A stretch of DNA of 64,000 nt from Steroidobacteraceae bacterium (GTDB taxonomy: Bacteria; Pseudomonadota; Gammaproteobacteria; Steroidobacterales; Steroidobacteraceae). Below, piece by piece: positions 9,299-17,443 of this stretch. The notes below the pieces were generated by a model that had not been told where the DNA came from, made no database searches, and saw only the letters and a list, made by a program, of their open reading frames with translations. Numbering within the stretch: the stretch's first letter is position 1; each line of letters opens with the position of its first letter. Location of the stretch: the NCBI GenBank assembly GCA_019187185.1, contig JABAQU010000016.1:54656-118655 (forward strand), in the 5' to 3' direction. The translations under genes were made by a program, and so were the position numbers.

Positions 9299-9368
9299 TG
9301 GTGCCGGGTTTTCGGTTATTCGGTTATTGCCCCGGCGCAATAACCGAATAACCGAAAACCCGGCACCA
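9299..9368. repeat. Palindromic intergenic repeat, copy 2
   Basis: Perfect 32-base inverted repeat (9299-9330 and 9337-9368) with a 6-base loop, CCCGGC. The arms are identical to the corresponding part of copy 1; only the loop differs. It sits between the arsC stop (9288) and the convergent peptidase stop (9378), leaving about 10 bases on each side. Confidence 0.9.
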
Positions 9369-9377
9369 GGCCTTCCC

Positions 9378-11045
9378 TTACCGCAGCTCCGCCGCCGTCA
9401 CGAAACGCGGCGCGATGTCGATCGGCACGCCGCCGAGGCGGTCGAGCACGCGCTGCACTTCAGGGCGAATCACGACCTCGCGCGCGAGCAACGCCTTCAC
9501 GCCGGCGTAATCGCCGTGCGCCTGCAGCGTCATGATCTCGTGCGTGAGCCCGGTGACGGCCTTTTTCGTCTTCGGCAGGTCGAGCGTGAAGAGGCCGTCG
9601 TCGCCGACCTTGATCGCGCCGTGATCGAGCAGCCAGTTCACCTGCAGCGCCATGCCCTTCGCGTGCGATTCATTCAGGCCGAAGCGCAGCGTGCGGAACG
9701 AGGACGCGAGGAACGTGACGTACATGCTGCGTTCCTGGCGCTTGTCGATCACGCCCTTGTCCATCAGCTGCTGCAGCGCCCAGAGGCCCGAGATGTCGGC
9801 CTTCGCTTCCTCGAGCGTGCCGTTCAGCTCCTTCAGCTCCTGGCGCACGGTCGTCGCGCGGCCATCGACCGTGATCGTCTGCGGGCCGAGGCCGTGCATC
9901 AGCTCGTGCATCAGGATGTGCGTGAAGAACGGCTCGAACGCGACGAGCGGCCGGTCCTCAGGCGTGAGCGCGATCGCCGCGATCGGCATCAGCACCTTCT
10001 CGAACTTCGCCTGCTGGTAGTTCTTCAGCATCACGCGCTTCGAGCCCTTCGCCGCGACGACGCGCTCGTCATTCGGCAGGTTGAATGCCGCGGTCTGGAT
10101 GCCGTGGTTGCCGTCGCCGGCCGACATCACGACGTTGACGACGCGGATCGGCGCGAGGCCGCCGAGCTTCGCGCGCCGGAACTTCGGGTCGATCGGCAGG
10201 CGGTTCTCGAGCCCCTGCAGTTCCTTGCCGAAGCGCGCGAGCTGCGCGGTCTCCGTGGGATCCGTCACCGCGATGAACGCCTCGAACGCGGCCTTGTAGT
10301 TGAACCACTCGTCCTCGTAGACCTCGTAGGGTCCGATCGTCGGCTCGATCGAGGCACTGAGCTCCATCCACGCGATGTCGCTCGCGTAATAGTCGTTCGA
10401 CAGGAACGCCGCGGCGCGCGTCTCGAGATAGCGCTTCAGCGTGGGCTGCGTCGTCAGCGCCGCTGCCTCGCGCAGGAGCCGCGCGAGCTCGCCGAGCTCA
10501 CCCTGGTATTCGAGCGAATAGGGCACCGCCATCAGCTTGCCGTCCGGCGCGCGGCGGATCGCGGTGAAGAAGCTGGTCGCCGCCGCCCGCTCGGCGTCGG
10601 GCAGGCCGCGGATCCACGCGTCGACTTCCTCGCGCGTCGCATCGAGCGGGTAGAAGTTCCCGCCTCCCGGCTTCAGCGCGGCGCCCGGCAGGAACGGGCG
10701 ATCGTGATCGAGCTCGGACCACGGCCCCTTGTTCAGCACGAAGTACGCGAGGCGCGCGCGACCGAGCGGCGAATCGTCGCCGGCCAGCGCGAGCAACTGC
10801 GCGGTCGTCTGCGGTGCGCGCTGGCGCAGGAAGAGCGCATCGACGATCCGCCCCGCCTCGACGAGGTAACCGAGGGCTGCGCGCTCGTTCGCGGGCAGCG
10901 CAGACAGATCGACGCGGATATCGACCGGCGCAAAGCGCGCCGACATGGTCGCGAGTTGCGCGGCATCGGGGCTCGGTGCTTCGGCGGCGCCCGCAATGGC
11001 CGCCCCGAGACCGAGGACAAGGATAGTCAGGCAGGAGGTTTTCAT
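9378..11045 (-). CDS. Secreted M49 (dipeptidyl-peptidase III)-like metallopeptidase
   Basis: Zinc peptidase-like protein of 555 residues with a Sec signal peptide (cleavage likely after AIAGA, about residue 20), so it should act in the periplasm. The zinc motif is HELMH (380-384) with a downstream EEAKAD (412-417), which matches the HExxH plus EExxAD arrangement of bacterial M49-like proteins. Classical DPP III has an extra residue, HExxGH. The N-terminal half is rich in aromatics (GGGNFYPLD, ASDIAWMELSASIEPTIGPYEVYEDEWF) as in this family. Substrate unknown; cleavage of short peptides is the family expectation. It stands alone, convergent with arsC across repeat copy 2. Confidence 0.85.
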   Translation of the reverse strand: MKTSCLTILVLGLGAAIAGAAEAPSPDAAQLATMSARFAPVDIRVDLSALPANERAALGYLVEAGRIVDALFLRQRAPQTTAQLLALAGDDSPLGRARLAYFVLNKGPWSELDHDRPFLPGAALKPGGGNFYPLDATREEVDAWIRGLPDAERAAATSFFTAIRRAPDGKLMAVPYSLEYQGELGELARLLREAAALTTQPTLKRYLETRAAAFLSNDYYASDIAWMELSASIEPTIGPYEVYEDEWFNYKAAFEAFIAVTDPTETAQLARFGKELQGLENRLPIDPKFRRAKLGGLAPIRVVNVVMSAGDGNHGIQTAAFNLPNDERVVAAKGSKRVMLKNYQQAKFEKVLMPIAAIALTPEDRPLVAFEPFFTHILMHELMHGLGPQTITVDGRATTVRQELKELNGTLEEAKADISGLWALQQLMDKGVIDKRQERSMYVTFLASSFRTLRFGLNESHAKGMALQVNWLLDHGAIKVGDDGLFTLDLPKTKKAVTGLTHEIMTLQAHGDYAGVKALLAREVVIRPEVQRVLDRLGGVPIDIAPRFVTAAELR

Positions 11046-11292
11046 CGGGCGATTGTAGTACCCGGGGCCGCCCGTCAGCTGCTACATCGTGCGACGCCCA
11101 CGTCCCCAGGACTTCTCGGGCTGCCGCCCTGGCAACTCCCCGAATGTCCCCACCACAGGCATAATTGCATGCAAGAAACGGCTGCCTTGTGGGTGACATG
11201 TAAGAGAGGCTCGTCCTCCACCTGCCTGGCGGCCACTTTTTTTGGTCGGCAGTAATCGGCGATCAAGGACATCCTGCGTGCTCGCGCCCGGA

Positions 11293-11487
11293 TCACTTCG
11301 CCGCCGAAAGACTCTCGTACGGCCCGACTTCCCGGCGCTGCCGCGTCCACGCCCGCGCGTGATCCGCCGCGTCCTCCTTCCACGGCGCCGAGAAATCCTG
11401 CGAGCGCGCCATGGCTTCGTACCAGACGTTCCAGCCGCGGGAGAGGCCGGCGAGGATCGGAGAGGTGGTCCAGAGGTTGATGAACAT
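11293..11487 (-). CDS. Small hypothetical protein, 64 residues
   Basis: The frame MFINLWTTSPILAGLSRGWN... is preceded by a good ribosome-binding site (AAGGAG, 6 bases before the ATG), which is why I accept it over the overlapping frames. The protein is Trp-rich (five Trp) with a short hydrophobic N-terminus and a charged, Ala-rich helical C-terminus (KEDAADHARAWTRQ). It resembles no family I can name. It lies 123 bases downstream of, and on the same strand as, the PEP-mutase family gene. The 247 bases between it and the M49-like gene hold no other gene that I can support; they include a T7 tract at about 11238. Confidence 0.55.
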   Translation of the reverse strand: MFINLWTTSPILAGLSRGWNVWYEAMARSQDFSAPWKEDAADHARAWTRQRREVGPYESLSAAK

Positions 11488-11610
11488 GTGGCACTCCTTC
11501 GCGTGTCGTCGATCAGTCGATGGAGTGCATGATGGCCGCGCGAGGGGGCCTTTGAGTTCCGAAATTCTCGTCGCGGCATAAGCCCGCCTTAAGGCTCGGA
11601 CCGGGCGCCA

Positions 11611-12378
11611 CTAGGGCCAGCAGCCGTCCTCGATGACGCTGCGGGCGACCCGCTCGTAGGCTGCCCACGCGGCTTTCGCGAACCCGCCGCCGACACTGAC
11701 CCGGCGCACGCCCGCCGCCGCGAGTTCCGGCACTTTCATCGCCGGGTCGATCAGCAGCACATTGACCGGCGTCGGCGCGACGGCCGCGACGAGCGCCCGG
11801 ATGTCGGCGAGCGAGCGCAGGCCCGGCGCATAGACGCAATCGGCGCCGGCCGCCGCGTACGCGATGAGCCGTTCGACGGTCGTATCGATGGTCGTGTTGC
11901 CGAGCAGGAGCCCTTCGCTGCGCCCGACCAGGATCACGTTCTCGCCACTGTGGTCGATCGCCTCGCGCGCCGCGCGGATCCGCTCGGTGGCGGCGCCGAT
12001 CGGATAGAGGTCGACGCCCTTGCGATCTTCGATCGACAGCCCCGCGACCCCGGTGTCGATGCAGAGCCGCACATTGGCGGCCACGGCGGCGGGTTCCGCG
12101 GCGAAGCCGTCCTCGAAGTCGGCGTTGACCGGCAGCGACGTCGCGCCGCAGAGCATCGCGAGATGCGCGAGCGCTTCGTCGCGCGAGACCTGGTTGTCCT
12201 CGCGGCCGAGCGACCACGCGAAACCCGCGCTCGTCGAGGCGATGGCCCGGTAGCCGAGTTTCTCGGCGCGGCGCACGCCGCCGATGTCCCAGGGGTTCGC
12301 GAGCACGAAGCAACCCGATTCGTGCAGGCGGCGAAACGCATCGCGCGCGGCGCGGATGTCCTTTGCGGGGGTGGTCAT
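11611..12378 (-). CDS. Isocitrate lyase/PEP mutase superfamily protein
   Basis: TIM-barrel enzyme of 255 residues. Typical motifs are LANPWDIGGVRRAEKLGYRA at the N-terminus, PVNADFEDGF (metal-binding acidic pair) and GVAGLSIEDRKG. Members make or break C-C or P-C bonds in phosphoenolpyruvate, oxaloacetate or methylisocitrate-type substrates. The KKCGH-type motif of true isocitrate and methylisocitrate lyases is absent, so a hydrolase or lyase of oxaloacetate or carboxyphosphoenolpyruvate type is more likely. Substrate cannot be set from sequence. It follows ada on the same strand after 102 bases. Confidence 0.85.
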   Translation of the reverse strand: MTTPAKDIRAARDAFRRLHESGCFVLANPWDIGGVRRAEKLGYRAIASTSAGFAWSLGREDNQVSRDEALAHLAMLCGATSLPVNADFEDGFAAEPAAVAANVRLCIDTGVAGLSIEDRKGVDLYPIGAATERIRAAREAIDHSGENVILVGRSEGLLLGNTTIDTTVERLIAYAAAGADCVYAPGLRSLADIRALVAAVAPTPVNVLLIDPAMKVPELAAAGVRRVSVGGGFAKAAWAAYERVARSVIEDGCWP

Positions 12379-12480
12379 GGCGAATGCTCCGGACGCCGTC
12401 AGGCGGCGTCATCGAAGATTATCCCCAACGCACGGCACGCGCCCGACCGGTTGCACCGGGCGCTCAGGGGCACGGCCGCG

Positions 12481-13530
12481 TCAGGACGCCTCGCGCGCGA
12501 GGAGCCTGCGCTTGCGCTCGATGCCCCAGCGATAGCCCGACAGGTCGCCGTCCGTGCGCACGACGCGGTGGCAGGGGATCGCCACGGCGAGGTGATTGGC
12601 GCCGCAGGCCTGGCCGACCGCGCGCACGGCCTTCGGCGCACCGATGCGCTCGGCGATCTCGCGGTAGCTCGCGGTCGCGCCCGGCGGTATGTCGCGCAGC
12701 GCCTGCCACACGCGGCGCTGGAAGGTCGTGCCGCGCACGTCGAGCGGCAGGTCGAGGCCGAGCGCGGGCGCTTCGACGAAGCCGACGACCCGGGCGACGA
12801 CCCGCTCGAAATCCGCATCGCCGCCGATCAGCTCGGCCTTCGGGAACTGATCCTGCAGCTCGCGCGTGAGGGCGGCCGGATCGTCGCCGAGCAGGATCGC
12901 GCAGATGCCGCGCGCGCTCGCCGCGACGAGGATCGCGCCGAGCGAGCACTCGCCGACCGCGAAGTGCATCGCCGTATGCGTGCCGCCGGCGCGATAGTCG
13001 GACGCGGTCATGCCGAGCATTCCGTCCGCGTCGGCGTAATAGCGGCCATTCGAGTTGTAGCCGGCGCCATAGATCGCCTCGGTCACCGAGCCACTGCGCG
13101 CGAGTTCACGCCGCAGCCGCTCGCTGCGGCGGGCGGCCGCGTACTGCTTCGGCGTCACGCCCGTGACCGCCTTGAACGTGCGATGAAAGTGAAACGGGCT
13201 CACGCCCGCGGCCGCGGCGAGGGCTGCGAGGCTCGGCGCCTCGTCGGCCGCCTCGATCTGCCGGCAGGCCGCCGCGATCCGCGCGGCCTGCTCCGCCGCG
13301 GGAGATTGCGCATCGGGACGGCAGCGCCTGCAGGCCCGAAAGCCCGCGCGCTCGGCAGCCTCGCGCGTGTCGAACAGCCGCACGTTCTCGGGCCGCGCGC
13401 GGCGTGACGGGCACGACGGGCGGCAGTACACACCGGTCGTGCGCACGCCGTACACGAAGCGGCCGTCCGCAGCCTTGTCGCGCGCGACGATCGCGGTCCA
13501 GCGCGGATCGTTTATCGTGGCAGGGGTCAT
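12481..13530 (-). CDS. ada: Ada: methylphosphotriester-sensing transcription activator and O6-methylguanine-DNA methyltransferase
   Basis: Repairs O6-methylguanine and methylphosphotriesters and activates the adaptive response. Starting at ATG 13530 (MTPATINDPRW) gives 349 residues, like E. coli Ada (354). The zinc-binding N-terminal domain shows YCRPSCPSRR and FRACRRCRPD (four Cys, including the methyl acceptor). An AraC-type helix-turn-helix region follows (GVSPFHFHRTFKAVTGVTPKQY), then the methyltransferase domain with PCHRVVR. An in-frame extension to 13590 has no family support. The adaptive response would predict autoregulation from the 120-base divergent gap upstream, but I see no clear Ada box there. 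Confidence 0.95.
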   Translation of the reverse strand: MTPATINDPRWTAIVARDKAADGRFVYGVRTTGVYCRPSCPSRRARPENVRLFDTREAAERAGFRACRRCRPDAQSPAAEQAARIAAACRQIEAADEAPSLAALAAAAGVSPFHFHRTFKAVTGVTPKQYAAARRSERLRRELARSGSVTEAIYGAGYNSNGRYYADADGMLGMTASDYRAGGTHTAMHFAVGECSLGAILVAASARGICAILLGDDPAALTRELQDQFPKAELIGGDADFERVVARVVGFVEAPALGLDLPLDVRGTTFQRRVWQALRDIPPGATASYREIAERIGAPKAVRAVGQACGANHLAVAIPCHRVVRTDGDLSGYRWGIERKRRLLAREAS

Positions 13531-13650
13531 GGCGTCGTTCCTCGGTTCACTCCTCGATGGCTGCGAGTTTCCGCCGCTGTGCGCTAGCAAGCACTCCGTG
13601 TCTTGCGGTCGTATTCAAGCACAGGTCCGTCCGCCGGGCCCGTACGGCGC

Positions 13651-14118
13651 ATGAGGCATGATCGGCGCATATTGCAGCACGTTCGCGCGGGAACGCAGCG
13701 CAATCCGCGCTTTTTGCGCCTCGGGCGAGCGGTCGAGCCCCCGCCGGCCCTGCAGGCCACGCTGCGGGAGGTCTTCGGCGACGCGGTCAGCGAAGTGCGC
13801 GTGATCGAGCACTCGTGGTTTGCGTGGTGGCACGTGCGGGCGTTCGCGACGACACGCCGCCGGCGCATTTACCTGCGCGGCGCCGCTGGCGCGTTCTTCG
13901 CCGATCCGACGATCGTGCTGCACGAGTACTTCCACGTGCTGCACCAGTGGGAACCGCGCCGATTGTCGGTGTGGCAGTACGGACTCGAACTCTTCCGCCG
14001 CGGCTACTGGGACAACCGTTTTGAAATCGAAGCACGCGAATTCGCCGACGATCATCGCCACCGCTATTGCGCGCTGCTCGCGCGCCGCGAAGCCGAGGAA
14101 CGTGCACCACATGCCTGA
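13651..14118 (+). CDS. HEXXH-motif protein upstream of dacB
   Basis: Small protein (about 155 residues) with the zinc-protease-like motif VLHEYFHVLHQW (HEYFH) followed about 40 residues later by NRFEIEAREFADDH, whose Glu residues could be the third ligand. An N-terminal basic region precedes VFGDAVSEVRVIEHSWFAWWHVRAFATTRRRRIYL, a beta-rich segment. This arrangement fits short peptidase-like proteins of unknown substrate, similar to eCIS-core/DUF4157-type domains. The start is uncertain: I used ATG 13651, though the frame is open to 13603 and neither has a good ribosome-binding site. Its stop overlaps the dacB start by 8 bases, so the two are coupled. Confidence 0.7.
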   Translation: MRHDRRILQHVRAGTQRNPRFLRLGRAVEPPPALQATLREVFGDAVSEVRVIEHSWFAWWHVRAFATTRRRRIYLRGAAGAFFADPTIVLHEYFHVLHQWEPRRLSVWQYGLELFRRGYWDNRFEIEAREFADDHRHRYCALLARREAEERAPHA

Positions 14119-15547
14119 GCGCACACGCGCCTGCGCGCGCGCGGTCCTCGCGCTGCTCGTCGCCGCGGCGGCGCTTATGACCCCCGGTCCCGCCGCACAC
14201 GCCAACGAAACACCGCTCCCCGACAGCTTCCTCGCGGCGCTGCGCACGGCCGGCATCCCGCAGTCCGCGACGAGCGCGGTGATCCAGCCGCTCGATGGCG
14301 GCGCGCTCGTCGCGGCGCTCAATCGTGACGTGCCGAGAAGTCCCGCCTCGACGATGAAGCTCCTGACGACGTACGCGGCGCTGCGCACGCTCGGCCCGGC
14401 TTATGCGTGGCACACGGACATTGCGCTCCTCGGTTCGCGCGACGGCGCGATCGTGCGCGGCGATCTCGGCCTGCGCGGCGGCGGCGATCCCTCGCTCGTG
14501 ATCGAGCAGTTGTGGCTCCTCGTGCAGAAGGTGCGCGGCCTCGGCGTGCGCGATCTGCGCGGCGACCTCGTGCTCGATCGCTCGGCGTTCGCGTTGCCGC
14601 CGCACGACAGTGCCGCGTTCGACGGCGAGGCGCTGCGCAGCTACAACGTGGGCCCCGACGCGCTGCTCGTGAACTACGGCTCGATCGCGTACACGTTCGT
14701 GCCCGACGTCGCGCGCAACACCGTGCACGTGCTCACGCTGCCGCCGCTCGCCGGTTCGCAGGCACCGGCAACAGTGCGCGCCGCTGCGGGGGCCTGCGGC
14801 GACTGGCGTGGCAAACTCCGCGCGGATTTCTCGCGGCCCTTCGTCCCGGTGTTCCGCGGCGCCTTTCCGCTCGACTGCGGCGAGCGCAGCTGGAACCTCG
14901 CCCCGCTCGCGCCGACGCCGTATGTCGGCGCCGTGTTTCGCGCGTTGTGGGAATCGAGTGGCGGACGGTGGTCCGGCGAGGTGCGCGAGGGCCTGGTGCC
15001 CGCCGGCGCGCCGCTCCTCGCGACACATCTGTCGAAGCCGCTCGCCGAAGTCGTGCGCGACATCAACAAGTACAGCAACAACGTGATGGCGCAGCACCTC
15101 TTCCTCACCTTCGGCGCCGAGCGCGCCGGCTGGCCCGCGAGCTTCGAGCGCTCGCGCACCGAACTGCGTGCGTGGCTCGACGCGGCGGGACTGCCGATGC
15201 CCGAACTCGTGATCGAAAACGGCGCCGGCCTCTCGCGCGTCGCGCGCGTGAGCGCCGGCAGCCTCGCGCGGCTCCTCGCGGACGCGTACGCGAGCCCCGT
15301 GATGCCGGAACTGATGGCCTCGCTGCCCGTGGTGGGCGTCGACGGCACGGCGGCGAAACGTGGCGGCGCCGTGGGCGCCGCGCACGTGAAAACGGGGCTC
15401 CTCGACGACGTGCGCGCCATCGCCGGCTACGTGCTCGCTGCGAGCGGGCGGCGCTATGTCGTCGTCGCGATCGTCAACCACGAGCGCGCGGGCGGTTCAC
15501 AGGCGGCGCTCGATGCGCTGCTCGAATGGGTGCACCGCGCGGGCTGA
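14111..15547 (+). CDS. dacB: D-alanyl-D-alanine carboxypeptidase/endopeptidase (PBP4, class C)
   Basis: Periplasmic penicillin-binding protein trimming peptidoglycan peptides. The 478 residues begin with a signal peptide (AVLALLVAAAALMTPGPAAHA). The three catalytic motifs are present: SxxK in SPASTMKLL, SxN in YSNNVMAQHLF and KTG in AHVKTGLLDD. Between the first and second lies the extra domain typical of PBP4 (GDLGLRGGGDPSL..., SFDGEA-like segment). The ATG at 14111 overlaps the HEXXH gene stop (ATGCCTGA), so both are probably made from one mRNA, which may link the metalloprotein to cell-wall work. Confidence 0.93.
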   Translation: MPERTRACARAVLALLVAAAALMTPGPAAHANETPLPDSFLAALRTAGIPQSATSAVIQPLDGGALVAALNRDVPRSPASTMKLLTTYAALRTLGPAYAWHTDIALLGSRDGAIVRGDLGLRGGGDPSLVIEQLWLLVQKVRGLGVRDLRGDLVLDRSAFALPPHDSAAFDGEALRSYNVGPDALLVNYGSIAYTFVPDVARNTVHVLTLPPLAGSQAPATVRAAAGACGDWRGKLRADFSRPFVPVFRGAFPLDCGERSWNLAPLAPTPYVGAVFRALWESSGGRWSGEVREGLVPAGAPLLATHLSKPLAEVVRDINKYSNNVMAQHLFLTFGAERAGWPASFERSRTELRAWLDAAGLPMPELVIENGAGLSRVARVSAGSLARLLADAYASPVMPELMASLPVVGVDGTAAKRGGAVGAAHVKTGLLDDVRAIAGYVLAASGRRYVVVAIVNHERAGGSQAALDALLEWVHRAG

Positions 15548-15550
15548 GGG

Positions 15551-16174
15551 CTATGATGGTCGCGCGGCGAGCGCGAGGCGGATGCCGAATGCGATGAAAA
15601 GGCCGCCGGTGATGCGATCCAGCCAGCGAACGAGCGTCGTGTTGGCGAGCAGCCTGGAAAGCGGCTGCGTGGCGCTCACGAGCATCGAGAACCAGAGCAG
15701 GCCGAGGAGTGCGTGGATCGCCGTCATCAGGAGCGTCATGGCGATGACATTGGCGCCTGGCGGGATGAACTGCGGCAGGAAGGAAACGTAGAACACGCCG
15801 ACCTTCGGGTTCAGCAGGTTGGTCAGCAGGCCGCGACGGAACCAGTCCGATGCCGCGCGCGGGTCGACGTGCCCCGGGACCGGGCGGGCGCCCGGGCGAA
15901 GCAGGCGCAGGCCGAGCCACGCGAGATAGGCCGCGCCGGCGATCTTCACGAGGTCGAATGCGAACGCAGAGAGCGCAATCAGCGCACCCAGCCCGAAGGC
16001 GGCCAGCAGTCCCCACGTGAAGCATCCGATGACGATGCCCATGCCCGCGCGCAGCGCGGGGCGCGCCCCGACCGCGATGGCGGTGCGCAGCACGAGCGCC
16101 GTGTCGAGCCCGGGCGTTGCGGTCAGCAGGGCGGCCGCGGCGGTGAAGGCGAGCAGCGACTGGCCGATGGTCAT
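15551..16174 (-). CDS. LysE/RhtB family amino-acid exporter
   Basis: Inner-membrane exporter of 207 residues with six predicted helices. Family signatures include an N-terminal TPGLDTALVLRTA (usually TPGPN/D), the GWxxGC-like segment GMGIVIGCFTWGLLAAFGLGAL, and the NPKVGVFYVSFLPQF motif (LNPK..lFf.aflPqF). It probably exports an amino acid or homoserine-lactone-like compound; the substrate is unknown. It lies 25 bases after gltS on the same strand and is convergent with dacB, ending only 3 bases from its stop. Confidence 0.9.
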   Translation of the reverse strand: MTIGQSLLAFTAAAALLTATPGLDTALVLRTAIAVGARPALRAGMGIVIGCFTWGLLAAFGLGALIALSAFAFDLVKIAGAAYLAWLGLRLLRPGARPVPGHVDPRAASDWFRRGLLTNLLNPKVGVFYVSFLPQFIPPGANVIAMTLLMTAIHALLGLLWFSMLVSATQPLSRLLANTTLVRWLDRITGGLFIAFGIRLALAARPS

Positions 16175-16199
16175 GAGCGCGCCTGCCGTCGTCGTGCCT

Positions 16200-17417
16200 T
16201 CAGGCGAAGAGGTTCAGGAACACCGTGATGATCAGCGCGTTCGTGAAGTCGATGAAGAACGTGCCGACGAGCGGCGCGACGAGGAACGCGCGCGGCGCTG
16301 CGCCGAAGCGCTCGACGAGCGTGCGCATCACCGCCATCGCGTTGGCCGTGGTGCCGAGCATGAAGCCGACGAACCCGCCGCTCATCACCGCCGCATCGTA
16401 GTCGCGGCCCATCAGGCGAAACACCGGCACGCACGCGACGGCCACCAGTACGATCTGCGCCACGAGGATCACGATCAGCGGCAATGCGAGCCCGGCGAGT
16501 TGCGTCAGGTCGAGCGTCATCAGCGCCATCACGAGGAAAAGCGACAGCGTGATCGCGCCGAGCGTGTCGATCGTGCGATGGGCGAGCCCGAGCCAGCCCG
16601 TATAGTCGTCGATGCCGCGGGCTACGGCGGCGGCGATCATGGCGCCGATGTACGCGGGCAGCGTGAGCCCGGCCGCACCGATCAGCGCGCTGATCCATTC
16701 GCCGACCCACATCGCGGCGAGCACGATCACGAGGGTCTTCAGCGCGTCGTACGCTTCCGCCGATTCGTCGTCGCTGCCGGCGTGCGGCGCCGGATCGGGC
16801 GACTGGATGTCGATGGCCTCGGGCCGCGCGGCGCCCGCGCGGCGCTTCGGGCCGTGCACGTGGTAGCGGTCGATGAACCAGGTGGCGATCGGCCCGCCGA
16901 CGAGTCCGCCGAGCACGATGCCCGCCATGGCGGTCGCGATCGCGATCGCGGGCGCGCCCTCGATGCCCGCCTGCTCGAAGAGCGGCGCAAACGCGAGCCC
17001 CGTCGCGGGGCCGCCGGTGAGCGTCACCGAGCCGGCGAGCACACCGAAGAGCGGCGGCAGGCCGAAGAGGCTCGCGACGCCCGCACCGACGAGGTTCTGC
17101 AGCACCGCGAAGACGCTGCCGATCGCGAGGAACACCGCGACCTGCGGGCCGCCGACGCGCAGCAGTTTCAGGCTCGCCGCAAAGCCGATGGACGTGAAGA
17201 ACGCGATCATCAGCGGCTTCTGCAGCGCCGTGTCGAACTCCGGCAGCGGCAGGCCCTGCGTGCGCGCGACGAGGACCGCGACCGAGACGAGCAGGCCGCC
17301 GATCACGGGCGCGGGTACGTTGAGGCGCGCGAGCGGCGGCACCAGGTGTCGCAGCCCATAGCCGAGGAAGAGCGCGAGCCCCGCGAAAGTCACCGTCTGG
17401 ACGAGATCGAGTGTCAT
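16200..17417 (-). CDS. gltS: Sodium/glutamate symporter GltS
   Basis: Na+-coupled glutamate importer, 405 residues (E. coli GltS 401). The start MTLDLVQTVTFAGLALFLGYGL is canonical. The two inverted membrane repeats each keep a glycine-rich signature: VTLTGGPATGLAFAP in the first and MSGGFVGFMLGTTANAMA in the second. A hydrophilic loop (GPKRRAGAARPEAIDIQ...) separates the halves, as expected. The frame stays open upstream to 18623, but those codons are an out-of-phase reading of the ABC permease, so I use ATG 17417. It follows the permease by 26 bases and may share its operon. Confidence 0.94.
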   Translation of the reverse strand: MTLDLVQTVTFAGLALFLGYGLRHLVPPLARLNVPAPVIGGLLVSVAVLVARTQGLPLPEFDTALQKPLMIAFFTSIGFAASLKLLRVGGPQVAVFLAIGSVFAVLQNLVGAGVASLFGLPPLFGVLAGSVTLTGGPATGLAFAPLFEQAGIEGAPAIAIATAMAGIVLGGLVGGPIATWFIDRYHVHGPKRRAGAARPEAIDIQSPDPAPHAGSDDESAEAYDALKTLVIVLAAMWVGEWISALIGAAGLTLPAYIGAMIAAAVARGIDDYTGWLGLAHRTIDTLGAITLSLFLVMALMTLDLTQLAGLALPLIVILVAQIVLVAVACVPVFRLMGRDYDAAVMSGGFVGFMLGTTANAMAVMRTLVERFGAAPRAFLVAPLVGTFFIDFTNALIITVFLNLFA

Positions 17418-17443
17418 GGGCGGCAAGAATACCGGGCGCGCGG

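Noticed and set aside
9249..11255. 668-codon plus-strand open frame opposite the M49-like gene
   Set aside because: Low-complexity Arg/Leu/Glu composition, runs through a palindromic repeat, and lies antisense to a gene with signal peptide and zinc motifs.
11075..11494. 139-codon minus-strand frame overlapping the 64-residue gene
   Set aside because: It lacks a ribosome-binding site and has biased Arg/Gly composition; the shorter frame in another phase has AAGGAG correctly placed.
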